From positions 2,474,206-2,538,205 of the forward strand of contig JAAONU010000018.1 of assembly GCA_012932295.1 (NCBI GenBank): 64,000 nt of DNA. Reading direction: 5' to 3'. Shown here piece by piece: positions 34,601-45,500 of the stretch (the first letter of the stretch is position 1; every line of letters starts with the position of its first letter). The notes below the pieces were generated by a model. That model was not told the origin of the DNA and ran no database searches. It was given only the letters and a program-made list of their open reading frames with translations. Position numbers and translations under genes: made by a program. The stretch comes from Cyclina sinensis. Taxonomy: Eukaryota > Mollusca > Bivalvia > Venerida > Veneridae.

Positions 34601-35660
34601 GATATTTTACCTTAATTGTAAGAAGGGCTTTGGAATGCTTATTTCTGCTTAGTTTAAGAAGGGTTTTAAATAATGCTTATTCTCTTTAATGTAAACAGTT
34701 CCTACCTGTATAACCAATACAATCATGAAAGAGAATTGAACCAACAAACTGGTAAAAATGGTGGCTTAACCAGTAAAAACTAGTATGGTCTGTACTTGAA
34801 TACATTTGCTTTAGGGTAGCTGCGTTTTGTATACAAAATTAGTATTTAGTTTAGGAAATGAACCATTGCTTTGTTTTGTGCACAGCAGATGCCACAATAT
34901 AATTACAGTTTAAATGTTGTATTTTAGAACAAGAGATGGAGCGGAGTAAACAGGCTCACCACCAGAACAAGGAAGACATGGTACAGAAACACAAACTGGC
35001 CTTAGAACAACTAGAACATGAACAAAAACTTGAAATTAGGGAGCTCATGACCAAAGCTAGATTAGGTACATATACCTGGATGAAATCACTTGTGTGTAGC
35101 ATTATTTCTGCCTGTGTTCAGAAGAGCATGGGTGACATAAGAAATAAGGCTGGGTCCTTACAGAATTTACTCATAAGTTGATTATAAATATCTTACAGAA
35201 GACATACACCATGTGTTTAATTGCTGAGAATTTAAATGGAAGTGACTCATATGCAAAGAAAAGCCTAGTATCTGTATGTTTTTGAAGTTTATTTCCCTCT
35301 GTGGTCTTGATTCACTGTTAAAATGCACCCATGTCATTGGTTTAGGTTTATAGGTTCAGACCTGAATTTTGAATGGTATTACTGATGTATGTGCATTTTC
35401 GGATTCTGATGCTGCTGTAAGTTAAAAATGTAACATTACATCTATTCATTCCTTTATACAAAGTTGCTGATATTCAAAGTTTCTTTTTTCTTCCAGATGC
35501 TAAAACAGCAGACGATAATCACAGTGTTGAACATTTGAACAGGCTGAAAGACCTAAGTGTTGATTTAACAGCTTACTTGTCCAATCAGCAGTCACCTCCA
35601 GTCACAGAGGAATTACAAGTGGTCAGCGTGAAAACCTCGCCATATAAAACAACATTGTAA
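22575..35660 (+). CDS. Major-vault-protein shoulder-like (SPFH/band-7) protein with coiled coil
   Basis: Eleven exons (22575-22661, 26180-26286, 26678-26848, 29936-30047, 31045-31128, 31562-31599, 32065-32106, 32731-32869, 34463-34583, 34928-35065, 35497-35660) join in frame with GT-AG borders to give 400 aa. Residues 1-125 resemble two vault-type beta repeats (GEGKLIVGPARVF; LKIRDNNGIVTHRPGPCEIF; ILQGPTVFVPEAEEW). Residues about 140-235 match the vault shoulder layout (QFYYNVRDVRTNDDTMITVK, then LFYELKDV, DPIADMINGM and LSFEQFLKD), an SPFH/stomatin-like fold. Residues 261-346 are a charged heptad-like coiled coil; the tail is short and polar. There is no signal peptide or membrane segment, so it is probably cytosolic. 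It is far shorter than true vault protein (about 850-900 aa), and its function is unknown. The gene is confident; the family is by pattern recognition. Confidence 0.9.
22662..26179. other. Intron 1 of the vault-shoulder-like gene
   Basis: A 3.5-kb AT-rich intron. It holds imperfect duplicated blocks near 24340-24420 and 24535-24600 (CGATTCC, TTTCTTTCTCTTGT, CACTCGAAGATACTTC.AATTCC) and a SINE tail fragment near 25607. No other gene is seen. Confidence 0.6.
25565..25655 (+). mobile_element. SINE 3'-tail fragment with inverted duplicate
   Basis: CCTGCCTAGTATAGTTAGTA followed by TTGACTTTTGGCA.TTATAAGT matches the 3' tail of the SINE at 62831-63048. The preceding CAACTTATTACTGCCAAAAG is its inverted counterpart, so the segment folds into a hairpin. 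It lies in intron 1. Confidence 0.6.
26180..26286 (+). CDS. Vault-shoulder-like gene, exon 2 (aa 30-65)
   Basis: Acceptor TTTCTCTGTAG. Encodes VFLFRERLQKLKRY and the LKIRDNNGIV strand. Donor CTGG|GTAAGT leaves two bases. Confidence 0.9.
26678..26848 (+). CDS. Vault-shoulder-like gene, exon 3 (aa 65-122)
   Basis: Acceptor ACAATAG, with a weak pyrimidine tract; joining completes GGA. Encodes PCEIFFNPMLHENINVMDSL to VPEAEEW. Donor TG|GTATGT. Confidence 0.88.
26995..28330. repeat. Degenerate tandem/dispersed repeat array in intron 3
   Basis: Six or seven units of about 165-245 bp share CTCCATAACTTTTAAACTGC, GAAAATTTTT, AACTTGGCACAAGTGATCAC, TGTGCAGAG and GGGTTGCTACCCC. Most also have AAGGTCAAGGTCAC and (TCTG/TCCG)n runs. 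The left edge carries CCGCAAAGCGGGG. It gives rise to several spurious minus-strand frames containing RTDGRTD-like residues. Confidence 0.9.
28331..29004. other. Intronic DNA, nothing recognised
   Basis: Unique AT-rich sequence between the two repeat arrays of intron 3. Confidence 0.5.
29005..29755. repeat. 146-bp tandem repeat in intron 3
   Basis: TGACCTTGACCTTGG recurs at 29112, 29196, 29342, 29488 and 29634. Later units are exactly 146 bp apart and appear identical over their translated part. The first interval is only 84 bp, a unit with a 62-bp deletion. The array ends in a CCGCCCATCCGCCC run. The identical 60-codon plus-strand frames are repeat artefacts. Confidence 0.95.
29936..30047 (+). 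CDS. Vault-shoulder-like gene, exon 4 (aa 122-159)
   Basis: Acceptor GTTTTTCAG. Completes the Trp codon and encodes LHEFKWHGTDPENKARMIPG to EQFYYN. Donor AAT|GTAAGT, phase 0. Confidence 0.92.
31045..31128 (+). CDS. Vault-shoulder-like gene, exon 5 (aa 160-187)
   Basis: Acceptor TTATCACCAG. Encodes VRDVRTNDDTMITVKLMLFY and ELKDVLKM, the core strand of the SPFH-like fold. Donor ATG|GTAAGT, phase 0. Confidence 0.92.
31562..31599 (+). CDS. Vault-shoulder-like gene, exon 6 (aa 188-200)
   Basis: Small 38-bp exon after TTTCCTTTCAG encoding LDTTHDPIADMI. Donor AA|GTAAGT. Confidence 0.88.
32065..32106 (+). CDS. Vault-shoulder-like gene, exon 7 (aa 200-214)
   Basis: Small 42-bp exon after TTTTTTCAG. 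Completes Asn and encodes GMCADVIAFVGKL. Donor AAG|GTGAGT. Confidence 0.88.
32731..32869 (+). CDS. Vault-shoulder-like gene, exon 8 (aa 214-260)
   Basis: Acceptor ATAATTTCAG. Encodes SFEQFLKDAHSLSQLSSYPQ to GYHSSDQLQ. Donor CAG|GTAGGT, phase 0. It is followed by a repeat-bearing intron. Confidence 0.92.
32940..33330. repeat. Bivalve-type dispersed repeat, two tandem halves (intron 8)
   Basis: GGGGGGTATACTGTTTTACC followed by (CCGT)n leads into a unit beginning ATTTCCGT at 33021 and repeated at 33189 (168-bp offset). Both units contain GTTTTCTCAGCAACTATAA, TTGCTTTATCCTATA and GCGATTTTATGCTCC. Confidence 0.85.
33331..33471 (+). pseudogene. LINE endonuclease C-terminal fragment
   Basis: The frame reads YQHRKGGSLDRVFVNKDFDE, then VIPVHYSDHFHIHLAVPW. 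A T/Y-H-R-x-G-x-x-L-D block followed by an SDH motif is the end of an apurinic-like endonuclease from a non-LTR retrotransposon. Only this 140-bp piece remains, inserted in intron 8 beside another repeat. It differs in sequence from the minus-strand LINE at 12.4-15.5 kb. Confidence 0.65.
34463..34583 (+). CDS. Vault-shoulder-like gene, exon 9 (aa 261-301)
   Basis: Acceptor ACATGTACAG. Encodes the start of the coiled coil (AMQNSAIESRTQLRLNTEIE, then EQKQLLADLKMNKEQERVKL). Donor CTGA|GTAAG. Confidence 0.9.
34928..35065 (+). CDS. Vault-shoulder-like gene, exon 10 (aa 301-347)
   Basis: Acceptor GTATTTTAG. Continues the coiled coil (QEMERSKQAHHQNKEDMVQK through IRELMTKARL). Donor TTAG|GTACAT. Confidence 0.9.
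35497..35660 (+). CDS. Vault-shoulder-like gene, exon 11 (aa 347-400, stop)
   Basis: Acceptor TTTCTTCCAG. Encodes DAKTADDNHSVEHLNRLKDL to SPYKTTL, then TAA at 35658-35660. No AATAAA occurs in the next 2 kb before the minisatellite ends, so the poly-A site is unplaced (candidates near 37665 and 38403). Confidence 0.9.
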
Positions 35661-35861
35661 GGTGATTTTAATATGTGAAGCACCAGAGACATAGTTTTTC
35701 AGAAAAAGGTACTGACATTTACTGTAGTTTTTCTGTTAAAATGAATTTTAAACATTTTTTCAGTTTACTTTAAGAAAATCCCACATTACCAGTATGTGAA
35801 GGTGATATATATAAAACATGATGTGACAAGGAAAAAAAGATATGAAAGTTTTACGTGTTTA

Positions 35862-36995
35862 TATCTCTAACTTGGCACTAATCATGCACCCTAGGTATCT
35901 GTTTATATCTGTAACATGGCACTTATCATACACGCTAGGTACCTGTTTATATCTGTAACATGGCACTAATCATACAGACAAGGCACCTGTTTATATCTGT
36001 AACATGGCACTAATCATACACACTAGGTACCTGTTTATATCTGTAACATGGCACTAATCATACACACTAGGTACCTGTTTATATCTGTAACATGGCACTA
36101 ATCATACACACTAGGTATCTGTTTATATCTGTAACATGGCACTAATCATACACACTAGGTATCAGTTTATATCTGTAACATGGCACTAATCATACACACT
36201 AGGTACCTGTTTATATCTGTAACATGGAACTAATCATACACACAAGGTACCTGTTTATATCTCTAACATGGCACTAATCATACACACTAGGTATCTGTTT
36301 ATATCTCTAACATGACACTAATCATACACACTAGGTACCTGTTTATATCTGTAACATGGCACTAATCATACACACTAGGTATCTGTTTATATCTGTAACA
36401 TGGCACTTATCATACACACTAGGTACCTGTTTATATTTTTAACATGGCACTTATCATACACACTAGGTATCTTTTTATATCAGTAACATGGGATTAATCA
36501 TACACACTAGGTATCTGTTTATATCTGTAACATGGCACTAATCATACACACTAGGTGTCTGTTTATATCTCTAGCATGGCACTAATCATACACACTAGGT
36601 ACCTGTTTATATTTCTAACATGGCACTAAGCATACACACTAGGTACCTGTTTATATCTCTTACATGGCACTAATCATACACACTAGGTATCTTTTTATAT
36701 ATCTAACATGGCACTAATCATACACACTAGGTATCTGTTTATATCTCTAACATGACACTAATCATATACACTAGGTATCTGTAACATGGCACTAATCATA
36801 CACATTAGGTATCTGTTTATATCTCTAACATGGCCCTAATCATACACACTAGGTATCTCTTTTTATCTGTAACATGGCACTAATCATACACACTAGGTAC
36901 CTGTTTATATCTCTAACATGGCACTTTTCATACACACAAGGTATCTGTTTATATCTCTAACATGGCACTAATCATACACACTAGGTATCTGTAAA
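35862..36995. repeat. 44-bp minisatellite, about 25 copies
   Basis: The unit is CTGTTTATATCTGTAACATG followed by GCACTAATCATACACACTAGGTAC, with exact 44-bp spacing at several starts (for example 35941 and 35985). A few copies are shortened near 36770. It begins 200 bp after the stop codon of the vault-shoulder-like gene, so it may be in its 3' UTR. Confidence 0.95.
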
Positions 36996-37099
36996 GATAA
37001 TCTGGGTTGTGTTTGTAATATCTATAAAACTGTGTCAAACTTAATTATAATATTTATGATTTGATCAAACTTTAGAATTGAATTATGTAAAAAAATTAT

Positions 37100-37345
37100 T
37101 ATTTTTATGTCTTATCCAACATAGTGGTAGGGGGAGACAATTTGGTGTCGTGCTGTCTGTCTGGATGGACGTCTGGATTGTGCCCATTCCTTAACTTTGC
37201 CATTTCTTGATGGATTTTGAAATTATTCGGCAGAAATGTTAACCACCATGAGCCGATTTGTCTTGCCAAAGAACCAAGTCTGCACCTCCAAGTTCAAGGT
37301 CACACAGAGAGGTCAAAAAAAGGGTCTTTTTTAAAACAAAAAACT
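37100..37345. repeat. Dispersed bivalve-type repeat
   Basis: TAGTGGTAGGGGGAGACAAT, a (TGTC)n/GGACGTC run, and CTCCAAGTTCAAGGTCACAC in order resemble the unit layout of the intron-3 array, in diverged form. Confidence 0.6.
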
Positions 37346-39889
37346 CTGAAATAAATTCCTTTAGACAAGGCTCTAAATATATGTCCAAGTTCATGTATGG
37401 GAAAGAACTATTATATATTCAGCTTTGGGTAAGAGATGCTTTTGTTTCAAAAACAAACTCTAGTTTTTGTGTTTACAGTTGTAAGATAATGAGATTTGTT
37501 TTTCAGATTTTCACCTCTCTATATTATTTTTTTTAACTGTTGATATTTGTTTTTTACTGGTATTTTAAGACATATTTTGTTTTGCCATCTTACAGTTTTC
37601 CTTGACATTTTATTCTGCCTTTGAAGAAAGATACATTTTACCCTTGTCCTGCAGAATTCATCAGAAATAAATTGTCTATTTTTTAATTACGACAGTACCA
37701 TTTTATAGATGCTTTATAGATGCACAGACTGGTGTATTCACTGAAAACTTTGTGACTGATAAGTGTTTGGTGCAAAAACAGGCTGCATGTATGCACACAC
37801 TGGTCATGGTTTCTACTTATCACAAAGACATAAGCAACTTATGTCTGCAGGGTATAGATTAAGACAGTTTTAAAATTGCTTTTATTTAAAATTTTTAAAT
37901 AAAAATGTTCATTTAACTAAAAGCATTTAAGGCTTGAACACAGTTAAGGCGGATTAAAGTCTGTTCACCCATTCCATTTTATTTTATGGGAAAGATACAG
38001 TGATATGACATTTGAATCTTTGTAAGGCTTTTTGGGTAAACAACTCCTTATTTTAGTAAGCCGTCATTGTTAAAATCCAGTTTTTAAATTTTATAGCCCC
38101 TGTAGTAGACATGTAAAAATTATGTTTCAGTGTCCTAATGTGTTTCTTTCCAAAGAAGTGAAATGTTGTTTGTTTTTATTTTGTTTTGTGTATTTTATTT
38201 TTTTTTTAGAAATCACAGTCATCTTAACAAGTTGTAATAGCCTTTATAGGTGTTTGCTAACCTTTTCCTGTACAATATGTTAATAATCTTTAGTATTAAC
38301 CATTTTGCTCACTTTTTGGTCAGTAAACAAATTAATGCAGAGTTTTATGATTTGTCAGCCTTCTTTCATCTATACAGAAGTTCGTGCTTTGATTGTTTTT
38401 TTATTGAATAAATACTTCCCATTTAGGAAATTTGAGGTTTCTCACTGACATTTTTAATAGTTTTTTGTTTTGTAAGACCTCACTGCTCAAAAAATAGAAT
38501 TAGACCTAAGGTGATTTTGGTCTGTTCATCTGTGTCCACAAACTGATACATGTGTTAAGCTAAATTGTTAATTCAGACCTTAATGTAAGTATTTCCAGAT
38601 TGGTTGAAGGCAATGTAGTTGAATAACATCTGAATATATGATAGCAGTTTTGGTTCCTGAGCATATTGTAGTGTTAGCAGAGGTTATTTTGTGGAATTTT
38701 CTCAACCTCTTACAGTACCGTCTCTCATTCATATGTTACATTCCATACAACAGAGCACATAGTTCTCTTCAAAATGTTTGGTTTATTTATTGTAGTCTTA
38801 ATATTTTATTCTTTCGTTTTGTCATGATGTGACTGATCAGGTGACTGATCATTGTATTTGAATTTTCGACTTCCTGGTAGTTACTTTACTAAAATGGCAG
38901 GCCATTGAATTTTTCTAACTACACAATTCTTTTTACTATTTTCTCAATATCCACATTCATATTATTTACATTTTTTCTTTTCATTTTATTAGCATGACTT
39001 GACAAACATAGTTTTTTTTTGTTAAATTTTTACATACTATGAAGCATTTTACTAAGTGTATTTTTACCTTAGAATATATTGTTAAATTTACAGTATTGTA
39101 AATCCCCAATTACTGTTGTAGACTTTGATATATTTGCATATGTTATATTAATATTAAAATTTTCAATTGAAGTCATTGTTATTTTTGATGTTAGTAAAAT
39201 GTTAAAGGAAAACAAGTGATCACCTGATGATATGAAATACTGATGAAGAAGATTGTTTTATAGAAACAAAATAGTGGAAAAACCTGCCCTGTCGATCATT
39301 GTTATATCAATGAAGCTGATTATTAGAGCCAGCTGGATGGTTGCAGAATCTCCCATCTCTGTAATGAAGATTGAGTACTGAATTACAGACGAATAAGACA
39401 AATAAAATAAATAATGACTACACTGGTCTTTTATTGCTCAAATATTGATGAAAATGATTGTATGAAAAAAAAAGCTCATGACTTGAATACAAATATTGAG
39501 ATAGAGTTGATTGCATAGTCTTCCGAAATAATGACCCAGAACTGCTGGAAACCACCCGCCTAGCCTAGACTTGGTTTCCATTCTAATTTATATTAAGACT
39601 TGACAATAACGTAGCGTTAACCATTACGGCACTCAAGGGTCACTATGTTATTAAAAAATAGTTTCCACTGATTATCTTTAGTTACACTTGGCCTATTGTA
39701 AACTAACTTGGAAAGCTTATAGCAAGACCTTCTCTAGGATAGGTTTTATGGTCAAGGGACACTCACTGTAACTAAACAGGTTTTTGGTTTCAACTCGGTA
39801 TCTTTTCACTTGCCCTATTATACTTAGAATTCGTAATAAGCAATTGAAATCAGCTCTTAAATAACGCTCCGCTATTAAGATCTGAACGT
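37346..39889. other. Convergent intergenic region, no gene seen
   Basis: T-rich sequence downstream of the vault-shoulder-like gene. It contains scattered AATAAA motifs (for example near 37665 and 38405) that could serve as poly-A signals. Confidence 0.4.
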
Positions 39890-40515
39890 CACCAAAATAA
39901 GGTCACCTCATGACCTTTCAATCAGCCAGGCAGTGCCTAGCTTTCAAGATTTTGCAGGTGAATCACTTCCTATTTTTAACCACTTGAATGCATGTGAAAA
40001 TCTATTTTTAACTGGGATCCTAAATAATTCTTGCGTTTTCTGCCATAAACTCTAGTTAAAGTTAATTGAGAAATATTGTTGAGTATTGAAATGATTGTAT
40101 CTTTTGGAAAATTTCCGGAAACTTAAGACATTTGATAGATACTGCCTGCATACCAAAATAAACAGCCCCGATTTCTGGAATATTTTCGTCACCGTGCTCA
40201 TAGGCTAATTAATATTCATTTAGTAAATACAAACCGAAACTTTAATAGCAATATCAATGGAAGAAAAATTCATTTATCCGTGGAAACAAATTATTTTCAA
40301 AATATTCAAGACAATTTAAACATGCTATAGAATTTTGTACACTCGTCAATTAAAGGTAAATAATAAAGACGCGCCCTAAGATGCAGCCTCATTGGCTGGG
40401 ATATAAATAACGATAATGGAAATCCAGATTATCAAGAAGATAGAATTGAATGGGTCCCCTTCAGATCTAACCATAGTTACATCGTGTGCTTCAGTCAGAT
40501 TGTCGTAAGAAGGTA
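39890..40515 (+). repeat. Promoter-like dispersed repeat, copy 2
   Basis: Shares ordered blocks with 17200-17650, notably TCATTGGCTGGGATATAAAT (40390-40408), AATGGAAATCCAG.TTATCAA and GCTTCAGTCAGATTG. An inverted CCAAT directly precedes a TATA-like sequence. Copy 2 is longer than copy 1 in its middle part. Confidence 0.6.
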
Positions 40516-42000
40516 GCATTTAGCATAACGTCATTTGAAATTGCTTTATGCGCCGTACAGGTCAAGGGGTAGGTCACTATTACTAAAATGATTTTATGTT
40601 TCCGCTAGATATCTTAAGTTACCATTGGCGTATCAATATCTCACTAGGGATTGTTTTGTTTTCTTAACTAAGTCAGAATTGTGGGTATCGTGAAGTTTTT
40701 CTTGTGTTAACCCCAAATGTCGCTGATTTTCGGAAATGGACGTACTAGTACTATCTATTTCACTGATAAAGTTTCTGAATGGAATAGCATATCATTCAAT
40801 ATTCGTAAAGCTATTTTATGTTCACTGGCTTATCACTGAAAATTAATTGACCAAATAGAAAGCAAGGCAAACGGATGTGCAATCTGATCTTGGTCATGTT
40901 ACGAATTCAGTAGCAAAATACGCGTGAAAATTGTTCCGTTATTGAAGAAACAAACTCGGATCAACAGTATATGCACATTTTGTTGCTTACTCTTTTGCAG
41001 CCGCTGTTGTCAGACTTTATGTTGGTAGGGATAGCAAATAACTTAACAAATTAATTCATTAGCTATAAATAGTTTATATATTAACAAAAAGTAATGCAAA
41101 AGTATTTTTACAAAGAAAATTTTATTAATACATTTATATCTTTCGGTAAACATAATGCAAAAATTTTCTTGTCAAACATGCAGAGTAATGTGAGAAAAGT
41201 TTGTAAATAATGTGTGTACATTAAATGAATACATTTCAACAACAAAATAATAGATTAATTGCAAATAATGTAAGAGAAATAAATACAAATATGCAGTGAG
41301 CAGCCTTGTATCACCAATCACACAGAAACGTTTGCCTCTGTATCTGTTCAGAAACGGTCAGGGATATTTATTTAACACAGCAAGCTTGTTGTTCGATCTA
41401 AGAAATCGGCCAAAGCATGAATCGAAAATCTTGTAGAAAGTCGGTGGTTTCACGCCACATTTAACGTCCGCATGGATTTGACTTAGAACTTGTCATATCT
41501 ATTGTGTGATTAGGACCATTAGAGATCCAGTGTTTATGGAGTAGAGCACTTGCTTCAGACAATCATACATTTTCTGGCATTACATAGTTGCACTCGCAAA
41601 ATGCTTGGTAACAGACGCATTTTCGTGATCTTATGTACACAAGAGGAAGTGGAACTGTTATAATTTTAATTTGCACAGGTTTTAGTAGCGAAAATCATTA
41701 TGTCAAGATTTTGATTTTTGACAATGCTCTATCGCGAAAACAAAACAATTTTTCTGTTGGATATTTAGATACTGAGGGCAACATCGGTATTTTTTCTGTG
41801 ACGCAGCATTTCTGAGATTCTTAGCAATAGCACATTTAATTTCAAAGGAATTCTCGTCTGTTGTGTAATAATGACGTTGTGTTTTCAGAAAAATTAAATC
41901 AGTTTTATTGCTGTCTGGAGATCGAAAGTAAAAAGGTATCGAGGAAAGTGTAAGAGAGAAGACAAAGTTTAAACTATGAGTGATGGAATTCAACTTTAGT
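40516..42000. other. Intergenic DNA downstream of the minus-strand gene
   Basis: AT-rich and without recognisable genes or repeats. The plus- and minus-strand frames here are short and overlap one another. Confidence 0.4.
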
Positions 42001-42006
42001 TTTATT
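42001..42006 (-). promoter_or_regulatory. Candidate polyadenylation signal for the DUF1330-like gene
   Basis: TTTATT on the plus strand is AATAAA on the coding strand, about 415 bp after the stop codon. Nearby AT-rich sequence offers alternatives. Confidence 0.3.
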
Positions 42007-42420
42007 TTTACAAATGGAAACTGCATAGGTCGTAGAGTTACTTCCCCAGTGGTATAAGTGATTGCAACTGTACGGTGTGGCGGTTGAGATCATACATGTA
42101 TTCATTGACCATATTCAAACAAATACCATGCATAAAACATAATGTTGATAAAATGGTCTCAAAATATACACACCTTAAATCCAATTTCCATACTTATTAC
42201 ATGCAAGAGAACTGTTCAGATGCGAAGGTATTTAAAATTCCAGTCAATCAAAATTTCCAATATTTTTCTGTAACAGATGTTATATTTCCTTTGATTGGAT
42301 AATCTTGATAAAAAAATGTCAGTATAAACCAGTGTAAGACATCCAGATCAACATTTATAACACAAACTGGTATAATGGTAACGGATGAATCAGTCAAGTC
42401 AGCTATATCGTTCCCATCTT

Positions 42421-42518
42421 CTACCGTCTGGTGGTACCCTGCACTTTCTTAAGGGTAATGGCCACAATAACAGGCTCGGTGTATCGCGACAGGTTTCTCT
42501 TTATTTCAGTGTATTCAG
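42421..42518 (-). CDS. DUF1330-like gene, exon 12 (aa 413-444, stop)
   Basis: Acceptor TTTTTTTCTTCAG completes Pro. Encodes EYTEIKRNLSRYTEPVIVAI and TLKKVQGTTRR, with TAG at 42423-42421. The alternating hydrophobic VIVAITL is the edge strand expected at the end of this fold. Confidence 0.88.
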
Positions 42519-45500
42519 CTGAAGAAAAAAACAATATGCACGTTAAAGCATCTTTCTAAATATGAACAAAAGTCACGAATAAAAAATGTTCTAAATCCAA
42601 TAAAAATGGCCGAAACAGTTTTCTACCTAATTCAATTATTTGCATAATATGAGAAAAATAATTATCTCGGTCTAAAAACCAATTTATACAGCGAAAAAAG
42701 ACCTACTTGTAATATCACAGACATCATGGTATTTATTAATCAAACTTTAAAAGAAGCACTGTTTATATAGAGATAGTTCAGGCTTCTTGAAATATCCCGA
42801 TTCTTCCTATACCTACAGAGCTTATGATGAGGAAGCACCAATCTATCAAACTTACGATCATAATAGAACTGCGAGACATCTTTCATGGACGGAAATGTGC
42901 TAACTGTAATCACGGTGTCTGGTGCGATCCAGCTACCGCGCCATGACCGCGCTACACGCTCCACTGGTACCTCGAATCTGGCGTAGCCAGGGGAACCAAA
43001 CTTGTTCAAGGGTGTAATATCGCCCGCTTTGTATTTGCCTGTAAATATACAACAGTCACATTAACATGAGTATTAACAATACGAAAGACGTTGATTCAGT
43101 GTTTTCAAAGGGAAACTAGAATGATGTGTTTAAGAAGAAAAAAAAACATGTCTCCCATCACAAAATCAAAAAACTCCAGTAACTTCTGTATAAAGTCACC
43201 ATGAAAATCCCTATAATATGAACAACTACACTAGACACTGAATGTTTCTGTAAGGTGTCATCAAAATCCAATCATGCGTGTAGGAGGAGTTGCGCTGACA
43301 AACTTTGCGACAGACAGACGGACGCATGGACTCGAGGTAAGAAATACAGACAGACTTTGTGACAGACAGACAGACAGACATGAGCAAAATCAATATGTAT
43401 CAAAACTATTTCGTGGTGGAAAACGTTATGAGTAGCTATAAATCTTATTTTATTCTTGCAACAAATGATAAATTGTTTATTATTGTTGTGTTTGCCATGA
43501 CTTATTTCAGTTACATGCACAAAAAGCCAAACATACATCTGTAAACATTTATATATATTAAATATCTTTTCTGTCATTACAAAGAAGATGCAATATTGAC
43601 TGTTGTCTAGCTGAATATTTGACATAGCATTATGTCTGTCCTAATGTGCCAAGTATTCTACCAGCTCCGTGCAATTTTCAGGTGAAAATAAAGTTCTATA
43701 TCCAAATATTTTTAAAAGTCAATAAACCTTTTGATAATTCTCAAACCTGTTTAAATATACGTACATGCGGACACGTAAGGGTTTCCTCCGTAACGTCTCA
43801 TAATGTGATTTTCTGGTCTGGAATAATGGTCGAAGAAGTCATACTCGTACCGTTCAAAAATTCCCGGGTACTCTGACCATAACAGTGTGACTTCATCTCC
43901 TGGAAAACATATAAGCATTGGTCTTAGTAGAGAAAAGAGAAATGCCCGTGAATATAAACAGCTCAATAAAAATGTAATGGTATCAGACTGGAGCAACTAA
44001 ACTTGCTTCTGTGAATTCTATTAACGCCGAAAGACCGTCTTGTCGATTGTTATTTCTATTAATTCATTTCAAATTGACGCCAATGGTCGTGTTAGGCAAT
44101 ACATTTGTACAAGAAATCAAGTTAATTCATGACTTACTATCCGGGGTAAAGGGAGTCGGTGGTCGTGTTAGGCAATAAATGTGTACATGACTTACTATCC
44201 GGGGTAAAGGGAGTCGGGTCCTTGTTTCTCCCATACGTCAGCGGTATAGCTACGACCTGGTAGGGATTGCTGTTTGGAAACTCTGGTTGTTTAAACCTTA
44301 CAGACCCCGTCTGGAACCAGTCTCTTGCGTGAATATAGTCTTTAAACCAGAAACAAGCGACTGCATATCTTGATTGGCGCTGGTCACGTGGGTCCCACCA
44401 TCTATCACTTGCCAAGGATTGGTGACTCGGCATTACTATGTGCATCTGTAAAATATACCAAACAATATACCGAACTTACATGCCTTCCTGCCGATACTTT
44501 AAATGTGGCCAATAGTTCACGTTTCTCATCTTAGTGGATGCTTTCTTGTTGTAATTATGCGAGTAGATCTCCACCCGCTCTCTTTGAAAAATATTTTTTT
44601 CGAAGATTTTAAATACCAGCATGAGAACTGCAGTTATTTCTGTATTACTTTCAGGCTGCAAGCTCAAGTGTACAGAAAGAATAAAGCAATGGACTTAAAT
44701 ACCATTTGTTGTGCTATTAGGTGATCGAATAAAAGTAATTTAATCGTTTACATTCTAAAATAATATTGTTAATATCATTCCTAACCAGTTTAGGCTCGGA
44801 GAATCCAATGCAATATCCGTCATGCGCAGTAAGGGTGCTCACGCTTTCTTGTACGGCAGTGATGACGTCAGCCAAATCTGTGGGTCTAAATCTCACCATA
44901 ACTAAATATCCTTTGTTAGCCTGAATCAAATGTGGCATTCAAAATTAATTAATCAATCAGAAAAGTAGATGTTTTAATTATTCATTCATTGAACGTCAAG
45001 TATTAGTATATAATTACAATGCTACATTATTTTAATGAGACATTCAGACATCAACTGAAATGTATAAACAAAATCAAATAATGAAAAGTAAAAATATGTT
45101 CTAAATTAAAGAAAGTATTCTCTAAAACGACACATAAAATAACCAAAAATAAAAGAACATAAAAATCTAAAAGTAGAATATAGGAAATCCAAAGGTGCAA
45201 CAAAAAATGCTTGAAGTGTGAATAACTGAATATTGTTAAAACCATTTTGAAAGAGGTGTTTTGAAACGATATTTTTCTTCTTCTTTTTATACCAGTACTT
45301 CTTCTAGGCATGATGTAGCACGAGACAGTCGAATTTGTAATGAAAAAAAGTTTATTTTATTTTTTGAACAGTAAAACAGAGGAAGTAAGAACATGAAAAA
45401 CACAAAAACATAAAATCTAAGAGGTCACTAAATTATCACAATTAGTCTATAGCTAAACATACTTCAAACATACCGACTACAGACAGAAGTCTGTGACTCA

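Noticed and set aside
35862..36995. CRISPR-like array of regular repeats
   Set aside because: Units are contiguous and similar throughout, with no unique spacers, and the genome is eukaryotic; it is a minisatellite.
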